Notes under the pieces: generated by a model
The model's database searches: none
What the model was told of the DNA's origin: nothing
What the model saw: the letters and a program-made list of their open reading frames with translations, nothing else
Assembly (NCBI GenBank): GCA_027575765.1
Contig: JANBPT010000042.1
Span: 31,708 to 95,707, forward strand
Direction: 5' to 3'
Origin: Tieghemiomyces parasiticus
Taxonomy: Eukaryota > Kickxellomycota > Dimargaritomycetes > Dimargaritales > Dimargaritaceae
Length of the DNA stretch: 64,000 bases
In this document: one piece after another, positions 10,913-22,789 of the stretch
How positions within the stretch are numbered: the first letter of the stretch is position 1
Layout of the letters: each line of letters opens with the position of its first letter
Translations under genes and position numbers: made by a program

Positions 10913-12941
10913 ATGCTTATCAAACAAATCGATGCCGAGAAAATTCTCAACCTCGCCCGCGAGGGCAAGGTCACCCTCCGCAAGGACCCCGGAATTCATT
11001 CCTTTTCCTATGGCTCGCGCTACGCCGTGACTGACATTCCCAAATTCACCTTCCCCGAGGTTTCAGCTACGCCGGAGGTGGCTTACCAGCTTGTCCATGA
11101 CGAACTCGAGTTTGACGGTAGACCGCTCATGAACTGCGCCTCGTTTGTCTCCACCTGGATGGAGCCGCAGGCTGATAAGCTCATCATGGAGAACATCAAC
11201 AAGAACCTGGCCGATCAAGACGAATATCCGGCCGCCCAGGTTGTCCACGGGCGTTGCGTCTCGTACCTTGCCGACCTGTGGAAGGCCCCCAAGGACGGCA
11301 ATGCCGTGGGTACCGCCACCGGGGGGTCCTCCGAGGCAATCATGCTCGGCGGTCTCGCCCTCAAGTGGCGCTGGCGCGAGGCCCGCCAGAAGGAGGGCAA
11401 GGATACCTCCAAGCCCAATATCATCATGGGCGCCAACGCCCAGGTAGGTCATTCGCAGCGTCTGCACCGCTATGCCGGCTACAGCACCGCTCGCCTACTT
11501 CCGCCGTCGCAATCTAACGGCATTACACCCCTCGACTAATCCGACTGAATCCTACCCCGTGCTTATCTGGCCCCAGGTCGCGCTGGAGAAGTTCGCCCGC
11601 TACTTTGACGTGGAGGCCCGTTTGATCCCTGTCAAGTGCGAGACCAACTTCACCATCGACCCGGAGGAGGCCATAAAGCACATTGACGAGAACACCATCG
11701 GCATGTTCATCATCCTGGGTTCGACCTACACGGGCCACTTCGAGCCGGTCCATCAGCTCTCCCAGATGCTCGACGAGGTCGAGAGGCGCACCGGAATCAA
11801 CGTGCCCATCCACGTCGACGCCGCCTCGGGCGGGTTCGTCGCCCCGTTCCTGTACCCGGACCTGCCCTGGTCCTTTGAAGTGCCCCGCGTGGTGAGCATC
11901 AACGGGAGCGGCCACAAGTTCGGACTGTCATACGCAGGCGTGGGTTGGGTACTCTGGCGCGACGCCGCCTACCTGCCCAGGGGCCTCGTCTTCGAGCTGC
12001 ACTACCTGGGCGGCGCCGAGGAGACCTACACACTTAACTTCTCCCGCCCGGCCTGCTTCGTGGTCACCCAGTACTACAACTTTATCCGCCTCGGCCGCGA
12101 GGGTTACAAGCGCATCCACACCGACAGCCTAAGCAACGCCCGTCTGCTCTCGCGGTCCCTCGAAGCAACCGGGGTGTTTGAACTGCTCTCCGATATTCAC
12201 CGCCGTCGCGGTGAAACGTACCATGGCTTGCTCAAGCAGGCCCGGGAGGCCGGTAAGGGCCAGAGTGTTAACGATATCCAGAGCCTCGGTGACGAGTTCC
12301 AGGCGGGTAAGCAGGGGTCGGTCGACGGGGTGGACGGGGAGCTGGTGTTCTACAACGCCGGCCTACCGGTGGTCACCTTCAAGTTTACCTATGCGTTCCA
12401 GAAGGAGTACCCCACGGTCACGCAGGCGGCAATTTCCCTGCTGCTGCGCGTGAAGGGCTGGATCGTGCCCAACTACGAGCTCCCGCCCAGCTGCGAGACG
12501 GTTGAAATCCTGCGCGTGGTGGTCCGCGAAAGCATGTCCGCAGACCTGGTCGACGGCTTTATGCACGACATGATCTGGGCCCTCAAGCTGCTCACCGAGC
12601 AAAACGGTGTCGGGGCCTCCATCCTGGCCAGCCAAGATCCGCAGGTTCAAGGCAATCGTACCCCACGGTTCTACGGCCAAGATGGTCAGCCTATCGGCGA
12701 CACCAACGAGCCAAAGCAACAGTCGAATACAGCCATGCAGCAGATGACTTCGATGCTTCACAATGAGAAAACCAAGGCGCTTCATGAGAAATGGAACAAG
12801 ACCTTCGTTTGGGCTCGTAAGCAGATGTCCGCGACGAGTGAGTACGGATGGAAACTCGCTAGTCAGCACCTCGGGAAGGAACACGAGTCCACTGGCAAAC
12901 AGGATTCCCACCACCAGTCCACCTACGCTCGCCCCTGCTAA
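10913..12941 (+). CDS. Glutamate decarboxylase, copy 1
   Basis: Pyridoxal-phosphate enzyme that converts L-glutamate to GABA and CO2, the first step of the GABA shunt, normally cytosolic. Exon 1 is 10913-11443 and exon 2 is 11577-12941, joined in phase 0 across a 133-base intron (CAGgtaggt to ccccag). This restores the block ANAQ-VALEKFARYFDVE. The protein has 631 residues. The cofactor lysine is about K291 in SINGSGHKFG; the upstream HVDAASGGF carries the PLP-contacting Asp, and TGGSSEAIMLGGLA is the phosphate-binding region. A non-conserved, charged C-terminal tail of about 90 residues ends in STYARPC. That makes it longer than the bacterial enzymes and similar to or longer than the yeast one. 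It forms a tandem pair with the gene at 15161, and much of the sequence is shared. Confidence 0.95.
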
Positions 12942-15160
12942 TCTTCCACTGCTTTATATTTTCAGCTCTCACCCACCTCCCGAGTTTGCTGCCCAGCTTG
13001 GAGTGACTTGGAGATCTTGGCCAGGGGCAGTTTCTATCACACCCTTCGTAGAACAATAAACCGAATTTAATATTAGTAATCGTATCCGGATTCTCAGCTA
13101 ATTCCAAGGTTACGCCATCCTCGACACGGTAGGGATACACGCGTTCACAGCCCTAAATTGCCGGAACTATGGCTTGGACAAAGTGTACTTGCGTGGCGGG
13201 GATTATCTTCATTGGGTGTGGGCCATAGATTGTGGACCTGTTTCATACTTAATTCGGCCGCTACTTGTCTGGTCTCTCCCCGTCGTATATCGTGTGATGC
13301 AGTTCTATATTATCTTTAATATTCCCCGTCAACATCTATTTCTCACCTCATCGTATCGGTCCCGCAAGTCCTATGGCAGCATCTACTCGGATGATTAATC
13401 CATACGTGCGACTGACAGTACTCTTCGTTCTCTGTTTATTATGGTAGCTTCCCTTGGTAGTAGGCTTGAGACGATTATTATTTCATTTCTGATCCATCTT
13501 CAATATACTCCCTAGCCCTTCAACTATAGACAGAGGCGATATCTTCAAATGTACTTCTACGCTGATCGCAAGGGCTCTATAGGATCTCCAATGGTAACTG
13601 GGACTTGGATACAAACAGTATTTTCCAGATGTACGGCATGTCGGGCAATGCGTTAAGAGCCATGGTTCGCTAGAGCTGAAGGGTACGTATACGGTAAGGA
13701 CGGGATCTCTGAACTGGCTGTACGCGATTCGGACGACTTTTGAGTTACGAAGGGGCGTAGGCTGTTGGGTTAAGGTTCTAGGCGTACGAAGGGTCAATCA
13801 CGGCCTGGTGAAAAGCACCACTCGCCAGAACCTAAAAGTGATTGATATACCTCCCGCGCCTAAAGCTGTATCTACAGGAGACTTTTAAGCCATAGCCCGT
13901 GCATTGCTTCACAAGAAATGACAACTATTTCCCCACGACTCTCTGCTGGATAGTGTACCGGCTCTGTTGAAGGGAGGGGTCTAGATAGTCACACCTCGTG
14001 CGCCAGTCGAGAGTCCAGTTGAGGAGTGTTCCTGGCTCTCTATCGTTCCAGTCCCAACGTTATCTCGGCCATTTGACCACGCCACCCTCAGGTTTACCAA
14101 CTGACTAGGGCGCTCTGTGCTCGGGAAAAAAGACTGTGCGCTTCGTCCGAAAGGCAGGCCTTGGCATAATCCGTAAGGGCTTTCCAGGAGTGACGGCATT
14201 ACATTCGTCTGCTCTGGCGATCGCAATGGATAGAGTGGACAATCTAATGTCAGCCCATTGGTTTTCGGCATGACAGGCATCGTCTGGGACAACGTAGACT
14301 CGCCATCGGGGTGTTATAAACCAGTCGGTACGTCACCCAATGCCAAGGCCAACGCTGTATCGCTTTGTATTTTCGGAAGGTGCGTGGGGATGGTGGTGGT
14401 AGTACTCCTGCTACAACGCTTTTATCTCTCTCTTCAAGCCGACGCCGGTCGGTCGAACAATGGCGCATCGCTGTCCCGCCTTGACATTTCCGCGTCTAAG
14501 GATATTTCGAACAGGTGGGCCTTACACTAGGGTGAGGACGATGAAATCTCCTATGTACTGATGCTGTCCTACTTGTGATCCGATAGACAGTCGCTAACTC
14601 CGAGCCTTATCCTCGCCCACCCACCTGCTCTTGTCGGCCCGAATCTGTTGCGTAACGCCTTCCGAAAAGCGGCAATAGTAACTCCGTTATCCGACGTCCA
14701 TCATGACGAGGTGGGTCACGACCTAACCTACTTAATGGGTGGAGGATGGTCCTGTCGAAGGATGGTATTCAATTCCCCCAAGCGGTATACGACCAGCTCC
14801 CTCTCTACCGCCTGACAAGTTCCTATAATTTCATACCTCCACTCCCACCGTCGTTCCCACCGCCTCGACATGCCGACGTCATCGCTTAGTCGGCCGTGTA
14901 GGCTGCACGTTCTGCATCACTATCCCAGACACACGATCTCTTTTTGACGGCCTTGATATTTAAGGTCCAGACAGTCCCAGCCCTTCTCACCGTAGCTATC
15001 CCAGTCTTTCAAATCTTCATTCCCTTATGTGGTATTCTCCTACTCTCCCACTCTTCCCACTCTTCCCGCTCCATATATCATCCTTTTAGGTATATCAGCT
15101 CGCTCAGTCTCCATATAGCGATACCGTAACCCCGGCCTGACCGCACCCCCACCTACCCCC
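12942..15160. other. Spacer between the two glutamate decarboxylase genes
   Basis: About 2.2 kb of AT-richer DNA than the flanking genes. I found no supportable gene. A minus-strand frame at 13483-13797 is open but shows no motif or splice partners. Pyrimidine-rich DNA from about 14820 to 15130 is probably the promoter and leader of the second copy. Confidence 0.4.
13055..13060 (+). terminator. Candidate poly(A) signal for glutamate decarboxylase copy 1
   Basis: An AATAAA hexamer lies about 115 bases after the stop codon, in the expected place for 3' end formation. Confidence 0.4.
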
Positions 15161-17210
15161 ATGCTCGTCCAACAAATCGACGTCGAGAAGATCCTCGACC
15201 TCGCTCGCAACAAGGTCCCCGTTCGCGATGACGTGGATATGCACTCCCTCAAGTACGGCTCCCGCTATTCCACGGCCGACATCCCCAAATTCACCTTCCC
15301 TGAAAGGTCTTCACCGGCCGATGTGACCTATCAGTTGGTACACGACGAACTCGAGTTTGACGGTAAGCCGCTCATGAACTGCGCCTCGTTTGTCTCCACC
15401 TGGATGGAGCCGCAGGCTGATAAGCTCATCATGGAGAACATCAACAAGAACCTGGCCGATCAAGACGAATATCCGGCCGCCCAGGTTGTCCACGGGCGTT
15501 GCGTCTCGTACCTTGCCGACCTGTGGAAGGCCCCCAAGGACGGCAATGCCGTGGGTACCGCCACCGGGGGGTCCTCCGAGGCAATCATGCTCGGCGGTCT
15601 CGCCCTCAAGTGGCGCTGGCGCGAGGCCCGCCAGAAGGAGGGCAAGGATACCTCCAAGCCCAACATCATCATGGGCGCCAACGCCCAGGTAGGTCACTCG
15701 CAGCGTCTGCACCGCTATGCCGGCTACAGCACCGCTCGCCTACTTCCGCCGTCGCAATCTAACGGCATTACACCCCTCGACTAATCCGACTGAATCCTAT
15801 CCCGTGCTTATCTGGTCCCAGGTCGCGTTGGAGAAGTTCGCCCGCTACTTTGACGTGGAGGCCCGTTTGATCCCTGTCAAGTGCGAGACCAACTTCACCA
15901 TCGACCCGGAGGAGGCCATAAAGCACATTGACGAGAACACCATCGGCATGTTCATCATCCTGGGTTCGACCTACACGGGCCACTTCGAGCCGGTCCATCA
16001 GCTCTCCCAGATGCTCGACGAGGTCGAGAGGCGCACCGGAATCAACGTGCCCATCCACGTCGACGCCGCCTCGGGCGGGTTCGTCGCCCCGTTCCTGTAC
16101 CCGGACCTGCCCTGGTCCTTTGAAGTGCCCCGCGTGGTGAGCATCAACGGGAGCGGCCACAAGTTCGGACTGTCATACGCAGGCGTGGGTTGGGTACTCT
16201 GGCGCGACGCCGCCTACCTGCCCAGGGGCCTCGTCTTCGAGCTGCACTACCTGGGCGGCGCCGAGGAGACCTACACACTTAACTTCTCCCGCCCGGCCTG
16301 CTTCGTGGTCACCCAGTACTACAACTTTATCCGCCTCGGCCGCGAGGGTTACAAGCGCATCCACACCGACAGCCTAAGCAACGCCCGTCTGCTCTCGCGG
16401 TCCCTCGAAGCAACCGGGGTGTTTGAACTGCTCTCCGATATTCACCGCAGTCGCGGTGAAACGTACCATGGCTTGCTCAAGCAGGCCCGGGAGGCCGGTA
16501 AGGGCCAGAGTGTTAACGATATCCAGAGCCTCGGTGGCGAGTTCCAGGCGGGTCAGCAGGGGTCGGTCGACGGGGTGGACGGGGAGCTGGTGTTCTACAA
16601 CGCCGGCCTACCGGTGGTCACCTTCAAGTTTACCGATGCGTTCCAGAAGGAGTACCCCACGGTCACGCAGGCGGCAATTTCCCTGCTGCTGCGCGTGAAG
16701 GGCTGGATCGTGCCCAACTACGAGCTCCCGCCCAGCTGCGAGACGGTTGAAATCCTGCGCGTGGTGGTCCGCGAAAGCATGTCCGCAGACCTGGTTGACC
16801 GATTTATGCACGACACGGTCTGGGCCCTCAAGCTGCTCACCGAGCAAAGCGGTGTCGGGGCCTCCATCCTGGCCAGCCAGGACCAGCAGGTCCTGGGCAA
16901 CCACACTCCGACATTTTTTACCCAAAATGGTCAGCCATTCGAAGCTGGCGCCATGAAGAAGCCGGTTCCTGTCCAAGTCAATGCGGCGACCGAGGATGAG
17001 GCCTGCGCCGTCAAGCCGACCGAGGAAGAGAAGAGATCATCCGATCCCCACCGCAAAAAATGGAACCCCAAACTTGATCGCGGCCACGTGGGTTTAAATG
17101 CAGGCGGCGAGCACGGCTACAGGAAGGCGAAGTATCAGCAAAAGAAGGAGCGCCAGCGTCAGGGTGAAGAGAAGACCACAGTTCAGTCTACCTACGCGAG
17201 ACCCTGTTAA
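15161..17210 (+). CDS. Glutamate decarboxylase, copy 2
   Basis: Second glutamate decarboxylase, 638 residues. Exon 1 is 15161-15688 and exon 2 is 15822-17210, with a 133-base intron in the same place as in copy 1. The PLP lysine is about K290 in SINGSGHKFG. The first 60 or so residues differ clearly from copy 1 (for example a one-codon deletion and many substitutions). The tail after about residue 565 is also different: it is longer and Lys/Glu-rich, but again ends in STYARPC. The centre, from about 15344 to 16793, is nearly identical to copy 1 even in the intron. Different promoters and tails suggest different regulation or localisation with the same catalysis. It is convergent with SRP9. 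Confidence 0.95.
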
Positions 17211-17479
17211 GCCGGCGCTCAACCTGGCCGTCGGGCAGTTCGTTGGATGATCATGCCGTGTTTAAAAGTAGCCTTAAGTTACAAAATACTCCTCCTCTAC
17301 TGTGTTACATAAAACTCATACTTTATCATGTGGAGCAACCAGGGATGAATGTACTCTGGGAGAGCCCCAGGAAACCGCCGGCGGATTTGGTCGGAATGAA
17401 TAGAGGCATAGTTGTGCTGGTAAAGTCATCCAGACCCGGTACTTCTAGACTCCGCTCTAGCCTTTTACCTTAACCTAGT

Positions 17480-18253
17480 CTACCGCTTCTTACCACCCTT
17501 CTTACCGCCCGCGCCTGACTTTCCCTTGGCTTTCGGTTTCGTCTGAGCTGACACGCCCGAAGCCTTTGTCTGCGATTCGGTTTTCCGAGAAGGGTCTGCG
17601 ATCGGGATGGGCTCCGGGTGTACCGACTCGACCTCGATGGGACTGGCGGTAACTGGTACATTATGCAAGCGGGCGGCCAAGTCCTTGTTAAGGTTTTCGA
17701 TGCGCTGGGCCTCACCTGCCTCTCGGGCCCAGTACTGGATGGTCTGTTACATTTGGAGGTAAAAAAAGATACAGCCGGGGGCTAGGTAAGTTGAGGCTAT
17801 ACTTGTAATACAGGCCCATGTCCTGGTGGAGAACACATCTGGTCGACGTTTGTCTTCGAGACTTTGGGAACCGACATTCAATGTGTTAGACCATTAGATA
17901 CCTACCGTGATGTCGTTGGTGAGTTTGAATTTGATGACGCCTGCACTTGGCTCAAATTTGGTCACGAACCGCACCTATGGACGGTGGTTGGTTGGGAGGG
18001 GTGAATGATAATACATATCATAGAGTGATGAGAAGTGGCTAAAAGACTGGTTACGGAGGCAATAAAAAAAAAGCAATGGCATTCGCGGCCAGTGGGACTG
18101 GGTCTGAATCGCCAGGAGTTGACCGCGGGAACTCGGTGGATCCACCGTCATGAGCGTAGCAATCGTAGGTGGTGAGCTTACATCGTAGGGAGTGGCAACA
18201 TAGAGGGCCTCCGCTTCGCGCTGGAACTCGTCTAGGGTGTTTAAAAGCGTCAT
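17480..18253 (-). CDS. Signal recognition particle SRP9/SRP21-like subunit
   Basis: Three exons: 18253-18182, 17974-17906 and 17743-17480, all joined in phase 0 with GT-AG borders. The protein has 134 residues. The N-terminal block LDEFQREAEALYVATP matches the SRP9 start, and VRFVTKFEPSAGVIKFKLTND matches the beta-strand core after the first intron. SRP9 pairs with SRP14 to bind the Alu domain of SRP RNA and slow elongation during co-translational targeting. After the core comes a Pro/Glu linker and a Lys/Gly-rich end (KGGKKGGKKR-type). This makes it longer than animal SRP9 and like fungal Srp21. The ATG is the only one that fits the conserved start. It is convergent with glutamate decarboxylase copy 2 and divergent from the gene at 18776. 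Confidence 0.75.
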
Positions 18254-18775
18254 GGTCAGCTAACGTCGGGCCTAGGTCGGGGAACAGGGCAAGTGGATAA
18301 CTGAATACGATTGGGGCAAGTGGAAGGAATCTGTGAGGTGGGTCGTCCAGACGTTGATGGTCAGAGGCCCTAAAGGTTCAGCAACAGAGACGTGAGGAAA
18401 TTAACCAGCATACTTTGGTCTAGTGCCCTTAGGGTCCTACCATCACGGTACATACAACACAGATGGCCTCCTTCGTCTTAAACCTAAGCCTGACGCATAC
18501 ACATGCCTTAAACCACGGTTGGCCGGAGCTGGAAAAGTTTCAAATTCACTGCCGCCCAGTTTCCTGGACTTGCAAGGGCCCATCAGTCGCACGGTCGCGT
18601 CTCGGCCTTCGCCGTCATCCCTGCCTGTTCTTAGCCACCATTCCACCGCCCCTTCCTCGCCAATCGTCCGAGCTGTATTAGTGAGCCAATCCTTTACCAA
18701 TTTCGAGTGCCACTGACGCTCCGCATCTCTTCACCTCCCACCTACTTTCACCCCGTCTTGACGTCTTCTCCTGCC

Positions 18776-20631
18776 ATGCCTGTTTACGATACACGGTATG
18801 GATCGGGCCCGGTGGCCGTCGAGAATAGTCTTCAACTTCTGAAGGCCTCGGCAGAGCCCCAGGTATGCACCAGTTCCCAGCCAGCCTGCTTCCAGTTCCC
18901 CCTGTCTCTGGGCGTAGCCTCATTGCAGACCCCCGCCCAGGTTCCCGCCGGGTTTTCCCTGCAGCCGACGGTGGTGCTAAGCTACCCGGACGTCCGCTTG
19001 GCCGGCCTGCGAGCCACACACTCCTTCACGCCCTATGCCCAGGGCGGTACCGGTCCGCGGGCCAGTATGGGCAGCACCATGAGCGGAAATGCCGGTAGCA
19101 ACGCGAGTGGCGGGTCGCCCCTGGGCTTTCTCCCGCCTTGTCTCGCGCCCTCCGTGCGGGCCGTGTTTGGCTGCGGTGACGCTACCATTGAACTCGCGTC
19201 CGCGGTGTACGGTTGGCAAGGCCCCCAGCTTTCCGCTGATCCGGTCAGCCCGAGCGGCGCTGTCAAGCCAGTCGCACCGTTCGTTCAGGTAGTGGCCGCC
19301 TCTACCTGCGGATCCGCCAGCGACAACGTGCACGCGGCCTTTCCATACCCTGGCGCCAGTCTCCCAACGTCCACGACAGGCTCCTCGTCCTGCCTTATCG
19401 GGTCGGTCGTCCAGACAGGAACCCCTATACCTGTGCACCGCACGATCCAGATTCATGTCCTCAACGTTACTGCCGACTGGGCAGACACTGAGCGGCTCTC
19501 GCTGGTCCAAATTACCGGCCTGCCCGACACCGCTAGCCTCCCGTGGTTTGCCGACGCCCTGGTTAACTGGCTCGTGGGACCCACTCAGACACCGACGCAG
19601 ATCGATGACGGCCGGAACCATAGCGCTACGGGACTCAGTGTCCCCCAGGCCCCAGCGTCATCAGGCACCCACGTCGCGGCCTTGGTGCCCTCTCGTGTCC
19701 GGCGTGTTGTTGTCGTGGCCGCCGCCGACTTCAAGCCCAACCGCGGCATGGCGGACAGGGTGCACGAGGTCGGATCGCCCTTCGAAGAGCCCCTTATCTC
19801 GTATTCTCCGGGTATCTCATCGGCCTCCGTGGCCGGCCGGGAAGGTGAGTCAATCCCAAGCCGAGCTACATAATGCAGGCGTACGGACGGACTCAACGGT
19901 GCGCAGGCTGGGCTTACCAGCTGTGTGGTATGTTGGCATTACTAACCCGAGTTTCTGCCCCTCTCCCTCTCCTTCCCCGGTCTCGTTCCCTCCTCAACCT
20001 TTGATTTGCCACTATTTTCACTCGTCAGCTGCTGCGCCGAACCTACCCCATCTTGACGCCGACACGGCGGTGCAGGATCCCTTCCTGGACGCCCTGTGCT
20101 CGCTGCTGACCGTCCAGGGTGTGCCCTATACGGGCTTGCTGTATCCAGCCAAGCGACTGCCGGCCTACGTCACCGCCGTCGATGACTCAACTCCGGCTAC
20201 TAAGGTCGACGTGGGGGAGGAAGAGGAGGACGAGGATGGCCCGCTGGCGAGCGCCACCGAAAGCCGCCTGAACCTTAAGTACGGCGAGCCGATCCCCGTG
20301 ACTGCGGAGGACTGTAAGGTAAGTCACACTGGTCGCCAGGGTGACCCTGCGAACCGGTGGCGCGGCCATCGCGCCCCGCCGGTGACACCAACGGCCAGTG
20401 CGTCCTCCCAACGTGTGCCTGCTTCTCTAACTTAATAATGGGTATACCGCCTCCGTCCGTTCGCTGTTCCCACACCAGATCGTCGAGGCCCTGTGCTACG
20501 AACTTTCTGCACTTACTGGCCTTCCCTTCGATGCCGGCAAGGGCTGCCAGACATCGCTACGGTACCTCGTTCGGCCTACTGCCGCCGCCGGCCACAAGCA
20601 GGCCGTGAGGGACAGCATGATGTATTTGTAG
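18776..20631 (+). CDS. Putative proteasome assembly chaperone 1 (PAC1/PSMG1)-like
   Basis: Three exons: 18776-19844, 20029-20318 and 20479-20631. The joins are phase 1 and phase 0, with clean donors (GAAGgtgagt, AAGgtaagt) and acceptors. The model gives 503 residues. Late blocks resemble the order seen in PAC1: a strand-rich block around FADALVNWLVG, the strand RRVVVVAAADFKP, and helix-strand DALCSLLTVQGVPYTGLLYP. An acidic run (GEEEEDEDG) interrupts the last third. PAC1 with PAC2 assembles the 20S proteasome alpha ring. The similarity is weak and from memory only; the protein is also much longer than animal PAC1, with a Ser/Thr/Gly/Ala-rich middle. It could be an unrelated fungal protein. 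An alternative in-frame ATG lies at 18707. The gene model is firmer than the name. Confidence 0.45.
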
Positions 20632-21334
20632 ACCTCCGCGCGTCCTGGTTCACTCCTGCAGTCCCCTTGCCTGCGCCCTGCCTGACATCACTTTTTTTAC
20701 TTTGTCTGTTGCCCACTCCACCCTAAGCTGTCGCCCCTACCACCGACTCGGTTAGACCCCACCTCGTCTATCCGCCGATAATAAACCCCTCCGCATTCTT
20801 CTTAACCCCCAGCACGATACCTGGATGCTGCCAGCGACGGGCCGACTAATGGGAAGCCAGGGTAATGAATTGCACCAGGTTCGGTAATATGGGCTGCCTG
20901 CCCCTGCTGACCACGATCTGCCGACCTCAGCCGCCAGCCCAGTGGAACCAGATGACGTTCCATTCACCCCCCCCCGCCATTCGTACTGACCCGCGCTACG
21001 ATTGCCCGCCGGTCAGTCACAACTGCCTCTCGTCCAGGGCTCCTCACACTTCCATTCTTCCTGTCCGCCGCGCGGTTAGCTCCTCCCTGAAATGTGTGCA
21101 GGCGCTTCCCGACAGGTACCCCGACTATTTGAACCCTACCCCTCCCTCGACAACTCACCGCATACTCCATACGCATTAGCGCTGATTAGCTCTGCCCTGG
21201 CGGTTTCTCTCTATAACCAACCTACTTCCGCCTGCTCCCTTCCGTGCCTCCCTATACGCATTTCCTCGTCCCTCTTCCTTCCCTCAAACCTCAACGGCCC
21301 AGCGTAGTGACCCCACCTCCCGAATCGCCTGCCC
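20632..21334. other. Intergenic, promoter of guanine deaminase
   Basis: Pyrimidine-rich DNA with C-runs (near 20970) and a CTATAACC motif near 21211 that may be a TATA-like element for the gene at 21335. No coding region is supported. Confidence 0.35.
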
Positions 21335-22789
21335 ATGGCCAAATCCGACCTTTTGGCTGCCGAGGTGACCCATAGGCTCTTTGTGGGGTGTGTTGTCCAC
21401 CCAGCCAGCCGCACACAGCTCGACGTGGATCCGTATGCGATCGTAGCAGTAGACCTTCAGTCCGGCTGCATTACGGCGCGGGAGGTGTTGACCAACGAGG
21501 CGGAGGCGGCGGCCGTCGTGACTGGTCTCACTATACGCTACGGCGGTCCCGCGCGAGTCTCCGTCACACAGCTGGGTCCGCACCAGTTTCTCCTGCCCGG
21601 GTTCATCGACACCCACGTTCACGCTTCGCAGTTTGGTTATATGGGCTCGGGCTACGATCTTCCTTTGCTTGACTGGCTCTCTACCCACACATTTCCTGAG
21701 GAAGCCCGGTTCGCCGACCCGGCCTACGCCGCCGGGGTCTACGAGGCCGCTGTGGCCACCTACATCCGGTATGGCACCACCACTGCCGTCTACTTTGCCA
21801 CAATTCACACCGACAGCTGCTGTGCCCTGGTGGATATCGTGCGGCGGCGTGGGCAGCGGGCTTGGGTTGGCAAGGTCAATATGGACCGCAACAGTCCCGA
21901 CACGTATGTGGAAACCACCGAGGAAAGTCTACGCGAGACGGAGCGGTTTGTCGAGTATGTCTTGGGGAATGACCAAGCCAGTGGCCCACCGCTCATTACG
22001 CCAGTTATCACCCCGCGGTTTGTTGGATCTTGCAGCGCCCCGTTGATGCAAGGGTTGGCCGGCCTGGCCGACCGCTACGATCTGCCTATCCAGTCTCACC
22101 TCAGCGAGAACAGGGCCGAGGTGACCTGGACCGAAAGTCTACATCCGGAATGCGCCTCCTACACCGACATTTACGCCACCTACGGGCTCCTGCGTCCGCG
22201 CTCCATCATGGCGCACTGTGTCCATCCTCAGGACACTGAGCTCCGCCAGCTGCAAAAGCACGGGGTCGGGGTTGCCCATTGTCCGAACTCCAACTTCTCA
22301 TTGATTAGCGGAGTGGCCGACGTACGGCGGCTCTGGCGCCACGGTCTAGCGGTCGGCCTGGGTACCGACGTGGCCGGCGGGTGCTCACCCTCCGTTATCG
22401 ACGCCATGCGCCACGCCTCCCTCGCCGCTAAGGTCCATATTATTAAGCAACACCAGGAGGCGGTCGATGACGAGGCGTGTGCAGGATGCAATACTAAAAA
22501 CACCATCAATGACGAAGTGACCCCACTCACGGCGGGGGAACTATTGTACCTGGCCACTTTGGGCGGGGCTGAAGCGATGGGCCTGGCGACCGAGCTCGGT
22601 AACTTCGATGTGGGCAAGTCCTTCGATGCCCTGGTATGCGACTTGCAGCCCCGTGATAGTCCAGTGGTCCACTTACGGCCCGACGAGGCGTGGGCTACCA
22701 AGCTGGAGAAATTCATCTTCCTCGGCGATGACCGCAATATCCGGCAGGTGTTCGTCCGGGGTCGCAAGATCCATGCCCGTGGCGTCTGA
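21335..22789 (+). CDS. Guanine deaminase
   Basis: Zinc hydrolase of the amidohydrolase superfamily that deaminates guanine to xanthine in purine salvage and catabolism; cytosolic. It is a single exon of 484 residues, close to the usual size. Metal and substrate motifs appear in order: PGFIDTHVHASQ (HxH metal site), LDWLSTHTFPEEARFAD (diagnostic guanine deaminase block), SHLSENRAEV (substrate-site His/Glu), AHCVHP (metal His) and LGTDVAGG (metal Asp). The ATG at 21335 follows a pyrimidine-rich leader and gives a normal N-terminal beta domain. Confidence in function is high. Confidence 0.95.
   Translation: MAKSDLLAAEVTHRLFVGCVVHPASRTQLDVDPYAIVAVDLQSGCITAREVLTNEAEAAAVVTGLTIRYGGPARVSVTQLGPHQFLLPGFIDTHVHASQFGYMGSGYDLPLLDWLSTHTFPEEARFADPAYAAGVYEAAVATYIRYGTTTAVYFATIHTDSCCALVDIVRRRGQRAWVGKVNMDRNSPDTYVETTEESLRETERFVEYVLGNDQASGPPLITPVITPRFVGSCSAPLMQGLAGLADRYDLPIQSHLSENRAEVTWTESLHPECASYTDIYATYGLLRPRSIMAHCVHPQDTELRQLQKHGVGVAHCPNSNFSLISGVADVRRLWRHGLAVGLGTDVAGGCSPSVIDAMRHASLAAKVHIIKQHQEAVDDEACAGCNTKNTINDEVTPLTAGELLYLATLGGAEAMGLATELGNFDVGKSFDALVCDLQPRDSPVVHLRPDEAWATKLEKFIFLGDDRNIRQVFVRGRKIHARGV

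Noticed and set aside
11523..12914. Minus-strand frames within glutamate decarboxylase copy 1
   Set aside because: Antisense shadows of a clear coding gene; the same shadows recur in copy 2.
13483..13797. Minus-strand frame of 104 codons in the spacer
   Set aside because: Moderately protein-like but no motif, no start context and no splice partners.
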